This document shows, piece by piece, positions 45,641-54,680 of a DNA stretch of 64,000 nt (its first letter is position 1; the number at the start of each line of letters is the position of its first letter). The notes below the pieces were generated by a model, which did no database searches, was not told the origin of the DNA, and saw only the letters and a program-made list of their open reading frames with translations. Source of the DNA: DSVZ01 sp964568145 (GTDB lineage Bacteria > Verrucomicrobiota > Verrucomicrobiia > Limisphaerales > J093); NCBI GenBank assembly GCA_964568145.1, contig CAZMOZ010000001.1, positions 124,001 to 188,000 of the forward strand. The letters are read 5' to 3'. Position numbers and translations under genes: made by a program.

Positions 45641-47584
45641 TCAGCCGCGGCCGCCATTCCGGGGGCGGGCAAAGCAGCGGTTCAGATGCGCCTCCTCCAG
45701 CGGGCGCGAGAGCTTGCTCACAATCACCGCCGTCAGCATCGCCAGCGGCAGGCCGATGAACAGCGGGTCCACCGACGGCCAGTTCGGCGCTTGCGCCAGC
45801 ACGCTGGTCTTGACCAGGCCGATGATGGCGCACTCCGGCAGCTTCACGAACAGCAGCCACACGGCGCTGGCGCTGAAGCCGACCAGCATCGAGGCGAGGG
45901 CCCCGGCGCGGGTCATGCCCCGCCAGAACAGCCCGCCCACAAAGGCCGGCAGGAACGTCGAGGCGCACAGGCCGAAGAAGATCGCGGTGGCCCGGGCGAT
46001 GACGCTCACCATGAACTGCTCCTTGCGGGCGTAGTAGCCGATGAGCACCGCCGCCACCAGACCGAACAAGATCGCCACGCGCACGATGGCGATGCTGCGC
46101 CGGCCCGCGTCACCCGGCTTCAGGCCCGTGAGCCCCTCGAAGACATCCCGGCCCGCCGCCGTGCCCAGGGTGTGGAACTGGCTGGACAGCGTGCTCATGG
46201 CCGCCGAGAGGAGGGTCAGCAGGAACACCAGCCCAAACCACTTGGGCATGGCCGTCTGGATGAACAGCGGGATGATCTGGTCCGAAACACCCTTGGCGTT
46301 GACGATTGAAAGCGTCCGGCCTTGGGCGACCTGGTTCGGTGCGGCGGTGCCCTCCAGGTAGGGCTTCGCCTTGTCCAGCACGGCCGGGATCACGTTGCCT
46401 TCGCGGACCACGCCGAGGCTGTTGGTGGTCTTGGGCACCGGCACCCAGCGGCCGTCCGCACCGGTCTGCACGGCCTGGGTCAGGTTCGTGGTCTTGCCGT
46501 CCTTGCCCGTTTCTTTGATGACATCCAGCCAGGCGCCGTTGGCTCCGGGCCGCATCAACTGCAGCAGCACGCGGCCGTTCGCCGCGTCCAGGGTCTTGAT
46601 CGCCCGGCCCTGGAAGAGCGGGCCATGCTGGGCGAAATACGCGTTGGACAGCGCGCACACGATGAAGGCCACGCCGGTCATTGCCAGGATGAACACCCCG
46701 CCCACGCCGACGGCGCGGTTCAGCTCACGCTTGCTCTTCACGGTCATGAAGCGCACGGCAAGCTGCGGTTGCGCCAGCACGCCGATGCCCACGCCCATGA
46801 CGATCGTGGACACGACGATCCACCAGAGGTTGAACTTCGTTTCGCCGAAGCCGAACTCCGGCATCGCCGTCCAGCCGCGGTGGCCGATGGCCGTGAGCGC
46901 CGGCGGCGCGAGGTCCGCCAGGTCGCTCAGCGCCTGGTGGCCGGAGACCAGCCCGCCGATGCGGGAGTAGCTGTAGATCAGCAGCACCGCCATGCCGGCG
47001 AACATGATCGCCCCCTGCAGCGCGTCCGTGTACATCACGCCCTTCAGGCCACCGAAGAACACGTACGCCGCGACGAGTGACGCGAACAGCAGCAGCGCCG
47101 TCGTGTAGTCCATGCCAAAGGCCGTCGCGATGAATTCCGTGCCGCCGATCAGCACGGCCGCGCCGTACAGCGGCATGAACAGCGCGATCACCAGCCCGGC
47201 GAACATCTGGATGAAACGGCTTTGGTAGCGCCGGCCCAGCAGCTCGGGAAACGTGTGCGCGTCCAGCCGGTGACCCAGTGCGCGCGTCGGCTCGCCGATG
47301 ACCGTCAAGGCGATGAAGATGCCGATGAAGATGTTGCAGAAGGTCAGCCAGAGCAGGCTCATCCCGAAGTTTCCCGCCACCCCGCCGAAACCCACGATGG
47401 CGCTGGTGGAAATGAAGGTCGCCCCGTAACTGAGCGACATGATGAACGGGTGGGTCTTGCGGCCCGCGACCAGGTAGTCCGTCGTGGTCTTGGTGCCGCG
47501 ATACCCCAGCCAGCCAAGGTAGGCGGTCGCAAACAGGTAGAGCAGCACGACGATGATATCGAGGACGGCAACTTCGCCTAGCAT
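45641..47584 (-). CDS. Sodium:solute symporter (SSS family), copy 1
   Basis: The 647-residue protein has about 13-14 hydrophobic segments. LSYGATFISTSAIVGFGGVAG and VMGVGIGVLAQPQLAVRFMTVKS are SSS signatures. A soluble insert (about 345-450) lies between two membrane segments in a loop. It is a tandem paralogue of the upstream gene, separated by only 3 bp, and takes part in organic-acid uptake by context. Whether the pair works as alternates or for different substrates is unknown. Confidence 0.9.
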   Translation of the reverse strand: MLGEVAVLDIIVVLLYLFATAYLGWLGYRGTKTTTDYLVAGRKTHPFIMSLSYGATFISTSAIVGFGGVAGNFGMSLLWLTFCNIFIGIFIALTVIGEPTRALGHRLDAHTFPELLGRRYQSRFIQMFAGLVIALFMPLYGAAVLIGGTEFIATAFGMDYTTALLLFASLVAAYVFFGGLKGVMYTDALQGAIMFAGMAVLLIYSYSRIGGLVSGHQALSDLADLAPPALTAIGHRGWTAMPEFGFGETKFNLWWIVVSTIVMGVGIGVLAQPQLAVRFMTVKSKRELNRAVGVGGVFILAMTGVAFIVCALSNAYFAQHGPLFQGRAIKTLDAANGRVLLQLMRPGANGAWLDVIKETGKDGKTTNLTQAVQTGADGRWVPVPKTTNSLGVVREGNVIPAVLDKAKPYLEGTAAPNQVAQGRTLSIVNAKGVSDQIIPLFIQTAMPKWFGLVFLLTLLSAAMSTLSSQFHTLGTAAGRDVFEGLTGLKPGDAGRRSIAIVRVAILFGLVAAVLIGYYARKEQFMVSVIARATAIFFGLCASTFLPAFVGGLFWRGMTRAGALASMLVGFSASAVWLLFVKLPECAIIGLVKTSVLAQAPNWPSVDPLFIGLPLAMLTAVIVSKLSRPLEEAHLNRCFARPRNGGRG

Positions 47585-47587
47585 GGG

Positions 47588-49507
47588 TCAGTGGGGTTGA
47601 GGGTTGAAACAGCGGGCAAGGTGGTCGGGCTGCGGAGGAGGCGTGAAGAGGCTGACGCCGACGGCGGCCAGCGCGGAAAGCGGCAGCGCGAGCAGCACCG
47701 GGTCCACCACCGGCCAGTTCGGGTGCGCTTCCAGCAGGCCGGCCTTGACCAGGCCGATGGCGGTGCATTCCGGCGTTTTGACCAGCGCCACCCACGCCAG
47801 GCTGGCGACCAGGCCCACGACCATCGAGGGCGCCGTGCCGGCACGGGTCATTCGCGGCCAGTAGAGTCCGCCCAGGAACGCCGGCAGAAACGTGGCCGCG
47901 CACAGCCCGAAGAAGATCGCCGTGGCGCGGGCGATGATGTACTCGCCGCGGGCGTAATAGCCGAACGCCACCGCCGCCAGCAGCCCAGCCAGAATCGCGA
48001 CCCGCACAATGGGAATCGTCCGGTCCGGCCCGCTGCGCCGGGTGTCCAGGACCTGCTGGTAAACGTCGCGGCCGACGGCGGTGCCGAGCGTGTGGAACTG
48101 GCTCGAGAGCGTGCTCATCGCCGCCGCCAGCAGGGTGAGCAGAAACACCAGCCCGAACCACGGCGGCAGCGCCGCGCGGATGTACGTGGGGATGATCTGG
48201 TCCAGGTTGTTGCCGGCCGCCACCACGGCGATGGTGCGGCCTTCGCGGACTTCGTTCGGCCCCACGCGGCCTTTGGGCTTGGTTCCGGCCAGCACCACCG
48301 GCACGGTCACGCCTTCGCCAACGACGCCCGCCTGGTTGGTGGTGCGGGACACCGGCAGCCAGCGGCCCGCGCTGTCCGCGCCGGGCGTGCGCAGGATGTT
48401 CGTGGTCCGGCCGTCGGCGGTGGTTTCCCGGATGACGTCCAGCCACTGGCCGCCTTCCGTGGGCTTCATCAACTGCAACCGGGCGTGCGGCCCGTTGGCC
48501 TCGAGTGCCTGCACCACGCGGCCCAGGAAGACCGGGCCGTGCCGGGAAAAAAAGACGTTCGACAAGGCGCCGGTCGTGTAGGCCACGCCGACCATCGCCA
48601 GGATGAACACCGCGCCGACGCCGACCGCGCGGTTCAGCTCGCGGCGGCTCTTCACGGTCATGAAGCGCACGATCAATTGCGGCTGCGCCAGCACGCCGAT
48701 GCCCACGCCCAGGACAATGGTCGAGACGACGATCCACCAGAGGTTGTAGCGGCGGTCGCCAAAGCCGAAGTCCGGCATCGCGGTCCAGCCTTGATGGCCG
48801 ATGGCCGCCAGGTTCGCCGGCACGAGATCGGCCAGCGCGGTGAGCTCCCGGTGCGCCGGCGCCACCCCGCCCAGCCGGGTGTAGGTGAAGGCCAGCAGCG
48901 TCACCATGCCGGCGAACATGATCACGCCCTGGAAGGCGTCGGTGTACATCACCCCCTTGAGTCCGCCGAAGAAGACGTAGGCCGCCACCACCACCGCGAA
49001 GACCAGCAGGGCCGCGCCGTAAGGAATCTCCAGCGCCGTGCTCAGGAACTCACTGCCGCCGATCAGCACCGCCGCGCCATACAACGGCATGAACAGCGCG
49101 ATCACCACCCCGGCCAGGACCTGGATGAAGCGGCTTTGGTAGCGCCGGCCCAGCAGCTCGGGCAGCGTGTGTGCGTCCAGCGCGTGGCCCAGCCGCCGCG
49201 TCTGCGCGCCGAAAAACACGAACGCGAGGAAGATGCCGACCAGGATGTTCAGCACCACCAGCCAGAGCAGGCTCATGCCGAAAAGCCCCGCCACGCCGCC
49301 AAACCCGACGATCGCGCTGGTGGAAATGAACGTCGCGCCGTAGCTGAGCGACATGATAAACGGATGCGCGGCGCGGCCGGCCAGGAGGTAATCCGCGGTG
49401 GTTTCGGTGCCGCGGTAGCCCAGCCAGCCCAGGTAGGCGGTGGCAAACAGGTATAGCAGCACGACGCAGATCTCGGCCAGGGACACGTCTGCCAGCCACG
49501 GGTTCAT
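47588..49507 (-). CDS. Sodium:solute symporter (SSS family), copy 2
   Basis: The 639-residue protein begins MNPWLADVSLAEICVVLLYL. It shares the LSYGATFISTSAIVGFGGVAG and GVGIGVLAQPQLIVRFMTVKS blocks and the same large loop insert (about 343-445) with the downstream paralogue. It is preceded by the small accessory-protein gene, 48 bp away. A Na+-driven carrier of acids such as aryl acetates or phenylpyruvate-like compounds is inferred from the adjacent ior genes. Confidence 0.9.
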   Translation of the reverse strand: MNPWLADVSLAEICVVLLYLFATAYLGWLGYRGTETTADYLLAGRAAHPFIMSLSYGATFISTSAIVGFGGVAGLFGMSLLWLVVLNILVGIFLAFVFFGAQTRRLGHALDAHTLPELLGRRYQSRFIQVLAGVVIALFMPLYGAAVLIGGSEFLSTALEIPYGAALLVFAVVVAAYVFFGGLKGVMYTDAFQGVIMFAGMVTLLAFTYTRLGGVAPAHRELTALADLVPANLAAIGHQGWTAMPDFGFGDRRYNLWWIVVSTIVLGVGIGVLAQPQLIVRFMTVKSRRELNRAVGVGAVFILAMVGVAYTTGALSNVFFSRHGPVFLGRVVQALEANGPHARLQLMKPTEGGQWLDVIRETTADGRTTNILRTPGADSAGRWLPVSRTTNQAGVVGEGVTVPVVLAGTKPKGRVGPNEVREGRTIAVVAAGNNLDQIIPTYIRAALPPWFGLVFLLTLLAAAMSTLSSQFHTLGTAVGRDVYQQVLDTRRSGPDRTIPIVRVAILAGLLAAVAFGYYARGEYIIARATAIFFGLCAATFLPAFLGGLYWPRMTRAGTAPSMVVGLVASLAWVALVKTPECTAIGLVKAGLLEAHPNWPVVDPVLLALPLSALAAVGVSLFTPPPQPDHLARCFNPQPH

Positions 49508-49555
49508 GGTTGGGGGCGGGGACGGCGGACCGGACGCGGCGCCCGGCCGGCCGGC

Positions 49556-49726
49556 TCAAAGCTTGTCTTCCAGCTTGTCTTCCTCGCGGGCCCAGCGGAC
49601 GTCCTCGTCGCGGACCGATTCGTCGCCGCGGTTCCAGTTCCGCCAGCTATACACCACGCAGAGCAGGGCGCTGGCGAGGCAGAGCACGTAGGCCAGCCAC
49701 ACCCAGGGATCGGGGATTCCGAGCAT
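49556..49726 (-). CDS. Small single-span symporter accessory protein
   Basis: ATG at 49726 follows AAGGAGGT, an excellent ribosome-binding site. The 56-residue protein has one hydrophobic helix (VWLAYVLCLASALLCVVYSW) and then a charged tail (RDEDVRWAREEDKLEDKL). This is the arrangement of the small accessory protein often paired with SSS symporters. It lies directly upstream of the two symporters. Confidence 0.8.
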   Translation of the reverse strand: MLGIPDPWVWLAYVLCLASALLCVVYSWRNWNRGDESVRDEDVRWAREEDKLEDKL

Positions 49727-49738
49727 GTTACCTCCTTG

Positions 49739-50179
49739 TCAGGCGTCGAGACGCCGGAACAGTTCCACTTCGTTGACCACCACCACCTGCGCCGCCCGCA
49801 ACGCGGCCACCGCCGCGTCCGGGTCGGCAAAACGGAACACCAGCCGGCCGCGGTCGGCCTGCTTGACGCTGAACGCGTACATGTATTCGACGTTGAGTTG
49901 CGCCCGCTCGAACACTTCCAGCAGGTCCGCCAGCCCGCCCGGCCGGTCCGGCACCTCCACGGCCAGCACTTCGGTCACCTTTACCACGCAGCCCTCGGCC
50001 TCGAGGATGGCCCGGGTGCGGGCCCAGTCGCGGACGATCAGGCGGAGGATGCCGAACTGCTGCGTGTCCGCGATGGACAGGGTGAGCAGGTTGACGCCCG
50101 CGCGGGCCAGGGCCCGGCAGGGCGCGGAGAGGGCGCCGGGCCGGTTTTCCAGAAAGACCGAGAGCTGGTTCAGTTTCAT
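49739..50179 (-). CDS. Tandem ACT-domain protein
   Basis: The 146-residue protein has two ACT domains: LSVFLENRPGALSAPCRALA (from about 6) and VLAVEVPDRPGGLADLLEVF (from about 71), each with the ligand-binding Gly-Ala/Gly-Leu turn. ACT domains bind amino acids or similar effectors. In many genomes such a stand-alone protein lies next to phenylacetate-CoA ligase and ior genes, as here, suggesting a regulatory or sensor role for aromatic amino acids; that is inferred. Confidence 0.85.
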   Translation of the reverse strand: MKLNQLSVFLENRPGALSAPCRALARAGVNLLTLSIADTQQFGILRLIVRDWARTRAILEAEGCVVKVTEVLAVEVPDRPGGLADLLEVFERAQLNVEYMYAFSVKQADRGRLVFRFADPDAAVAALRAAQVVVVNEVELFRRLDA

Positions 50180-50202
50180 GGCGGGAGGACCGGAAGGCGG
50201 GT

Positions 50203-51532
50203 TCAGAGCTTGCGCTTGTCGAGGACACGTTTGGCCTTGCCTTCGCTGCGCTGCAACGTGTGTGGCTCGACCAGCCGCACCTGGGCGCGGATGCCGACGA
50301 TGCTTTCAATGGCGTGGGACAGCCGTTGGCGGAGCTTCTCCAGCGCGCCCACCGTGTCGCTGAAGAACTCGGCGGTGACCTCGACCTGCACCTCCATTTC
50401 GTCGAGGCCCTTCACGCGGTCCACGATGGTCTGGTAATGCGGCAGTGTGCCCTCGACGGCGAGCAGCGCCGCCTCGATTTGCGACGGGAACACGTTCACG
50501 CCGCGGATGATCAGCATGTCGTCCGTGCGGCGGGCGATGCGTTTGATGCGGCGCAGCGTGCGGCCGCAGGCGCAGGGCTCTTCGTTTAAGGCGCTGATGT
50601 CGCGCGTGCGGTAGCGGATCATCGGCATGGCGCGCTTGCAGAGCGTGGTGAGCACCAGCTCGCCTTCGACGCCATCCGGAACGGGCTCGCCGGTCTCCGG
50701 GTTGATGACCTCCGGGTAGAACATGTCCTCGAAGATGTGCGGTCCCGCCTGGTGCCGGCATTCCATGGCCACGCCCGGCCCGATGATCTCGGACAGACCA
50801 TAGATGTCGTAGGCCTTGAGGTTGGTCTCCGCTTCGATGCGCTGGCGCATGCCCTCGGTCCACGGTTCCGCGCCGAACACGCCCGCGCGCAACGGCAGCT
50901 TCTTCAAGTCCACCCCCAGTTCCGCCGCCCGCTCGATGAGGTGCAGGAAGTAGCTCGGCGTGCAGCAGATGGCGGTGACGCCAAAGTCCTTCAGGATCAT
51001 GATCTGCCGTTCGGTGTTGCCGCCGGAAATCGGGATCACGCCCGCGCCCAGCGCCTCCGCGCCGTAATGCGCGCCCAGCCCGCCGGTGAACAGGCCGTAG
51101 CCGTAGGCGTTCTGGATGATGTCGCCGCTGTGCAGACCGCAGGCTAGGAAGCAGCAGCTTCATCACGTTCGCCCAGTCGTCCACGTCCTCCTGGGTGTAG
51201 GCCACGACGATCGGCTTGCCGGTCGTGCCGCTCGAGGCGTGGAACCGCACGATTTCCTGGAGCGGACTGGCGAACAGCCCGAACGGATAGGTGTCCCGCA
51301 GATCGGTCTTGGTGGTGAAGGGCAGCCGCGCGACATCCTCGAGGCTGCGCACGTCGTCCGGCGCGAGGCCGCGCTGCGCGAGGCGCTGGCGGAACAGCGC
51401 CACGCGGTCATGCGCGCGACGGACGATGAACCGCAGCCGGGCCAGTTGCAGTTCGCGCAACTGCGGCGGCGGCAGGAAATCCACCGCGCTGGCCGGATGA
51501 AAGCCGCCGTTGAACTGGGGATTGAGGCTCAT
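50203..51532 (-). CDS. paaK: Phenylacetate-CoA ligase, one apparent frameshift
   Basis: ATG at 51532 (MSLNPQFNGGFHPASAVDFL) runs in one frame to about 51160, including the ATP-binding FHASSGTTGKPIVVAYT. The protein then shifts frame near CTGCTGCTTCC (51155-51162): VMKLLLPS must become VMKCCFLACGLHSGDI. The second frame holds the adenylation core (IPISGGNTERQIMILKDFGV, YDIYGLSEIIGPGVAME) and the C-terminal lid to RVLDKRKL. One extra base explains it. It activates phenylacetate and related aryl acids with CoA and ATP. The frameshift may be real or a sequencing error. Confidence 0.85.
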
Positions 51533-51632
51533 GTCAATGTGTCAGGACGGGCGGCGAGGCACGCCGCATTGCGCGGCTTGGCGCCGGGTCCCCTCGCAGC
51601 GTTGTGTAAAGCCGCCCATGGGTCTGGCTCCG

Positions 51633-52118
51633 TCAGCGGGTAACGGCCGCCTCCCGGCCGAGCGCGAAGGCCCGGAGATTCGTTTCCAGCAGGGCCGGCG
51701 GGAAATTCGCCGCCAGGGCTTCGCGCCAGCAATGCTCCGGCAGGTCGAAATGCCGGCTGAGCCGGCCGATCATCGCCACGTTGAAGCTGCGTTTGTTCTC
51801 GAGCTGCCCGGCGTCCACTGTGGACGGCTCGATCAGCACCCCGCCCGGCCGCAGGTAACCGTGGTTGTTCTCCAACTGGTCCGGCGCCAGCACCACCAGG
51901 TAATCCGCCTCGCCAAACGGCACCATCGGGCTGAACACCCGCGCGCCGAAGCGCACGTCGCTGTTCACCGAGCCGCCGCGTTGGCTCATGCCGTGGACCT
52001 CGGCCTTCTTCACGTCGAAGCCCGCGCGGAAGACCGCGTCCGCGAGGATGTCCGACGCCTTCAAGACGCCCTGGCCACCCAGCCCGGCGATCACGACACT
52101 GGTAACGCTGTCTCGCAT
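51633..52118 (-). CDS. iorB: Indolepyruvate oxidoreductase subunit beta
   Basis: ATG at 52118 gives 161 residues. SVVIAGLGGQGVLKASDILAD is the nucleotide-like GLGGQG motif of the gamma/beta subunit of 2-oxoacid:acceptor oxidoreductases. KAEVHGMSQRGGSVNSDVRFG is the conserved HGMSQRGG block. It pairs with IorA to convert indolepyruvate and other aryl pyruvates plus CoA to aryl-acetyl-CoA, CO2 and reduced acceptor. It overlaps iorA by 28 bases. Confidence 0.92.
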   Translation of the reverse strand: MRDSVTSVVIAGLGGQGVLKASDILADAVFRAGFDVKKAEVHGMSQRGGSVNSDVRFGARVFSPMVPFGEADYLVVLAPDQLENNHGYLRPGGVLIEPSTVDAGQLENKRSFNVAMIGRLSRHFDLPEHCWREALAANFPPALLETNLRAFALGREAAVTR

Positions 52119-53746
52119 GCGCACTCGCACTCCTTCTCCGTTTGCTGCTGCAGCCGTTCGTACTCCTTGAGCTGCTTTGCGATCAAAATGCACGGCCGGC
52201 GGACGATGATGACCGCCAGTTCGCCGCTGTTCAGACACTGGATGAGGATCTGCTCGAATTCGTCCGACCCCAGCCGCGGCTCGACCACATGCACGCGCTT
52301 GACGCCCAGGCTTTGGGCGAGTTTCTCGAACACCACGCGGCCGGTGGGCTTGTGTTCCAATGTCCGGCCCGTGCCCGGATGCTCCTGGTGGCCGGTCATG
52401 GCCGTGGTGAAGTTGTCGAGGATGATCAGCACGTGCCCGGTTGGCGGCGGGTTATAGACCATCTCCACCAGGCCGCTGATGCCGCTGTGAACGAAGGTGC
52501 TGTCGCCGATGATGCTGACCACGCGCCGCGCCTGCTCGGGCGGCAGCGCGTGCCGCAAGCCCAGCCCGACGCCCACGCTGGCGCCCATGCACACGCAGGT
52601 GTCCATGGCCTCGAACGGCGAAAGCGCGCCCAGCGTGTAACAGCCGATGTCGCCGGCCACGATGGCCTGCAGCTTGTTCAGCGCGCCGAAGACCTGCCGG
52701 TACGAGCAGGCGTCGCAGAGCTGTGGCGGCTTGCCGGGCGGTCGCGCCGGTTCCGGCGTGGTGTCGCCGGCCAGGATGCGCCGCACGCGCGCGACATCGA
52801 ATTCGCCGTAGCGGTACATCTCAGCCTTGCCCTCGACCGCGATGCCCGCCGCGCGGAGGGCGTCGAGCAGGTACGGTTCGCCCTCCTCGAGCACGAAACA
52901 GCGTTCCACGAAGGCGGCGAAGGACCGGATCAAGTCCAGCGGCAGCGGGTAGGTCACGCCCAGCTTGAGCACGCTGGCTTCCGGCGCGGCGTCGCGCGCG
53001 TGCGCGTACGAGATGCCAGAGGTGATGATGCCCAGCCGCCGGCCGGCTTCGTGAACGCGGTTGAGCGGCGCGGCCTCGCTCCAGGCGGTGATTTCGGCCA
53101 GCTTTTGCCGCAAGCGCCGGTGCGCGGGCCGCGCGTACGCGGGGATCATCACCCGGCCGCGCACGTCGCGCTCGAAGTGCGGCGCCTTCAAGCCGTCCAC
53201 GGGCGGCCCCGGCCGCACCACGCCCTTGCTGTGGCAGATGCGGGTGGTGACGCGGAACAGCACCGGGAGCCGCCACTTTTCCGAGATTTCCACCGCCTGC
53301 AGGAAGAAATCGTAGGCTTCCTGCGAATCGCTCGGCTCGAGCATCGGCACGCCCGCGGCCACGGCGTAACGCCGGTTGTCCTGCTCGTTCTGGCTCGAAG
53401 CCATGCCGGGATCGTCCGCGGAAATCACGATCAGCGCGCCGGTGACGCCGGTGTAGGCCACGGTGAAGAACGGGTCGGCGGCGACATTGAGGCCGACGTG
53501 CTTCATCGTGGCCAGCGCGCGCGCGCCGGCGTAGGCCGCGCCGATGCAGACCTCCAGCGCCACCTTTTCGTTCGGCGACCACTGGGCCCGGCCGCCCAGC
53601 CGGGCGAAGTTTTCGAGGATTTCGGTGGACGGTGTGCCCGGATAGCCCGCGCCCAAGGCCACGCCGGCGTGTTTCGCCGCCAGGGCGATGGCTTCGTTGC
53701 CACTGAGCAGCAGGCGCGAGCCGTTTGAACTCCCAGGATTGGTCAT
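52091..53746 (-). CDS. iorA: Indolepyruvate oxidoreductase subunit alpha, lacking the C-terminal ferredoxin domain
   Basis: The 551-residue protein begins MTNPGSSNGSRLLLSGNEAI. It has the pyruvate-type GYPGTPSTEILE block near residue 33, the middle domain, and a TPP-binding domain with CDACSYRQVFGALNKL and IIGDSTFVHSGISGLVEM. The protein stops just after VRRPCILIAKQLKEYERLQQ with a Cys-rich tail (CECACE). Typical IorA continues with two CxxCxxC ferredoxin clusters of about 60 residues, which are absent; the DNA continues straight into iorB, so no frameshift hides them. The enzyme would need to hand electrons to a separate carrier. Its start overlaps the thioesterase stop by 4 bases. Confidence 0.9.
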   Translation of the reverse strand: MTNPGSSNGSRLLLSGNEAIALAAKHAGVALGAGYPGTPSTEILENFARLGGRAQWSPNEKVALEVCIGAAYAGARALATMKHVGLNVAADPFFTVAYTGVTGALIVISADDPGMASSQNEQDNRRYAVAAGVPMLEPSDSQEAYDFFLQAVEISEKWRLPVLFRVTTRICHSKGVVRPGPPVDGLKAPHFERDVRGRVMIPAYARPAHRRLRQKLAEITAWSEAAPLNRVHEAGRRLGIITSGISYAHARDAAPEASVLKLGVTYPLPLDLIRSFAAFVERCFVLEEGEPYLLDALRAAGIAVEGKAEMYRYGEFDVARVRRILAGDTTPEPARPPGKPPQLCDACSYRQVFGALNKLQAIVAGDIGCYTLGALSPFEAMDTCVCMGASVGVGLGLRHALPPEQARRVVSIIGDSTFVHSGISGLVEMVYNPPPTGHVLIILDNFTTAMTGHQEHPGTGRTLEHKPTGRVVFEKLAQSLGVKRVHVVEPRLGSDEFEQILIQCLNSGELAVIIVRRPCILIAKQLKEYERLQQQTEKECECACETALPVS

Positions 53747-54249
53747 GAAGAAGAATCTTTCGTGGCTGCCCAGGTCTGCGGGGTGGATGAACCGGCTGCG
53801 ACCAGCCTTTCGCGCAGCCAGGCCGGCGGCCGGATCGCCCGGCCGTCACGGCCGGTGAAGGCGTGTACGGTGTGGCCGCGCACCACGGGCTGCCCGCCGG
53901 CAGCCTGGACGATTTCCACGTCCGTCCTCAGTCGGGCGCGGCCTTCGGCGCTCAGGGCGGTGGTCATGGCGAGCAGATCGTCATAACGGGCGCGGCCGAG
54001 GTATTCGATCCGCGCCTCGATCAAGGGCAGGAACACCCCGCGTCGTTCCAGTTCGGCGTAGGGCAGGCCCAGATGCCGCAGCAACTCGGTGCGGCCCATC
54101 TCAAACCACTCGAGCGGCCGCGAGTTGTAGAACGTGCCCATCTGGTCGGTTTCGCTGTAACGCACGCGGAACTGGATGCTCTGCCGGCGGGCGGCCGATG
54201 CGGGACAGACAGGTCCCGGAGCAGGATGCACCTCGGCGGACAAGCGCAA
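53743..54249 (-). CDS. YbgC/4-hydroxybenzoyl-CoA thioesterase-type hotdog protein
   Basis: The 168-residue protein starts at TTG (54249) or possibly GTG (54231); the core begins SIQFRVRYSETDQMGTFYNS with the catalytic Asp motif of the YbgC group (YxxxD). Its position directly before iorA, with a 4-base overlap, suggests it relieves aryl-CoA build-up. It is the promoter-proximal gene of the long operon running to the porin at 44115. The start is uncertain because the upstream residues are low in conservation. Confidence 0.82.
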   Translation of the reverse strand: MRLSAEVHPAPGPVCPASAARRQSIQFRVRYSETDQMGTFYNSRPLEWFEMGRTELLRHLGLPYAELERRGVFLPLIEARIEYLGRARYDDLLAMTTALSAEGRARLRTDVEIVQAAGGQPVVRGHTVHAFTGRDGRAIRPPAWLRERLVAAGSSTPQTWAATKDSSS

Positions 54250-54283
54250 ATTCAGCCCGGCTAGATTGAAGTGTCGCTATTAC

Positions 54284-54309
54284 AGATTTAACGATTCATT
54301 ATTAAATCT
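54284..54309 (-). promoter_or_regulatory. Possible operator palindrome upstream of the aryl-acid operon
   Basis: AGATTTAA and TTAAATCT are perfect 8-bp inverted arms separated by 10 bases, in the only AT-rich stretch here (54262-54315), about 35-60 bases before the first gene. It would fit a dimeric regulator site overlapping the promoter. No regulator gene lies next to it. Confidence 0.35.
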
Positions 54310-54365
54310 TGTCATGAGAGCCAGCCGTCAAGGCAGTGGATGGCCCGGCCGCAGTCCATCCTGGA

Positions 54366-54512
54366 GCCCGAAGACCGAAGTTGCCCGTAACGCAGGATTC
54401 CCATCCGGCGGCTGGAGTTTGGGTCCGACTACGCCGGATTCTCATCCGGCGGACGCATCTCACTTTCGTGCTGATCCGTTCTTGACGGGGTGGGGCGAGA
54501 CTCCGTCGAGCC
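54366..54512. repeat. Cluster of intergenic repeat fragments
   Basis: 54367-54390 (CCCGAAGACCGAAGTTGCCCG) is a half copy of the 59-bp palindrome at 30611. 54391-54453 has GCAGGATTCCCATCCGGCGG and GCCGGATTCTCATCCGGC (hairpin-forming). 54480-54512 repeats the GGTGGGGCGAGACTCCGTCGAG word of 19341. The rest of the gap to 54680 has no gene. Confidence 0.55.
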
Positions 54513-54680
54513 CTGGCTGTTCGGGGCTGCGGCGGCACAGCGCGGTCCCGCAGGCGAGTCGTCCGCGGCACGACTCCAGGCGAGCTCGCCTGGGCCACTA
54601 CGGCCCGCCCGCCGGGGTTGGTTCGACGGCTCCGTCAGCCTTGCCTCGACACGGCGATACGCTTGCCCACCGGGGCCGGC

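Noticed and set aside
47591..49456. 621-codon open frame antisense to the symporter
   Set aside because: Shadow frame; composition is Arg/His/Gln-rich with no domain and the minus strand encodes a clear membrane carrier.
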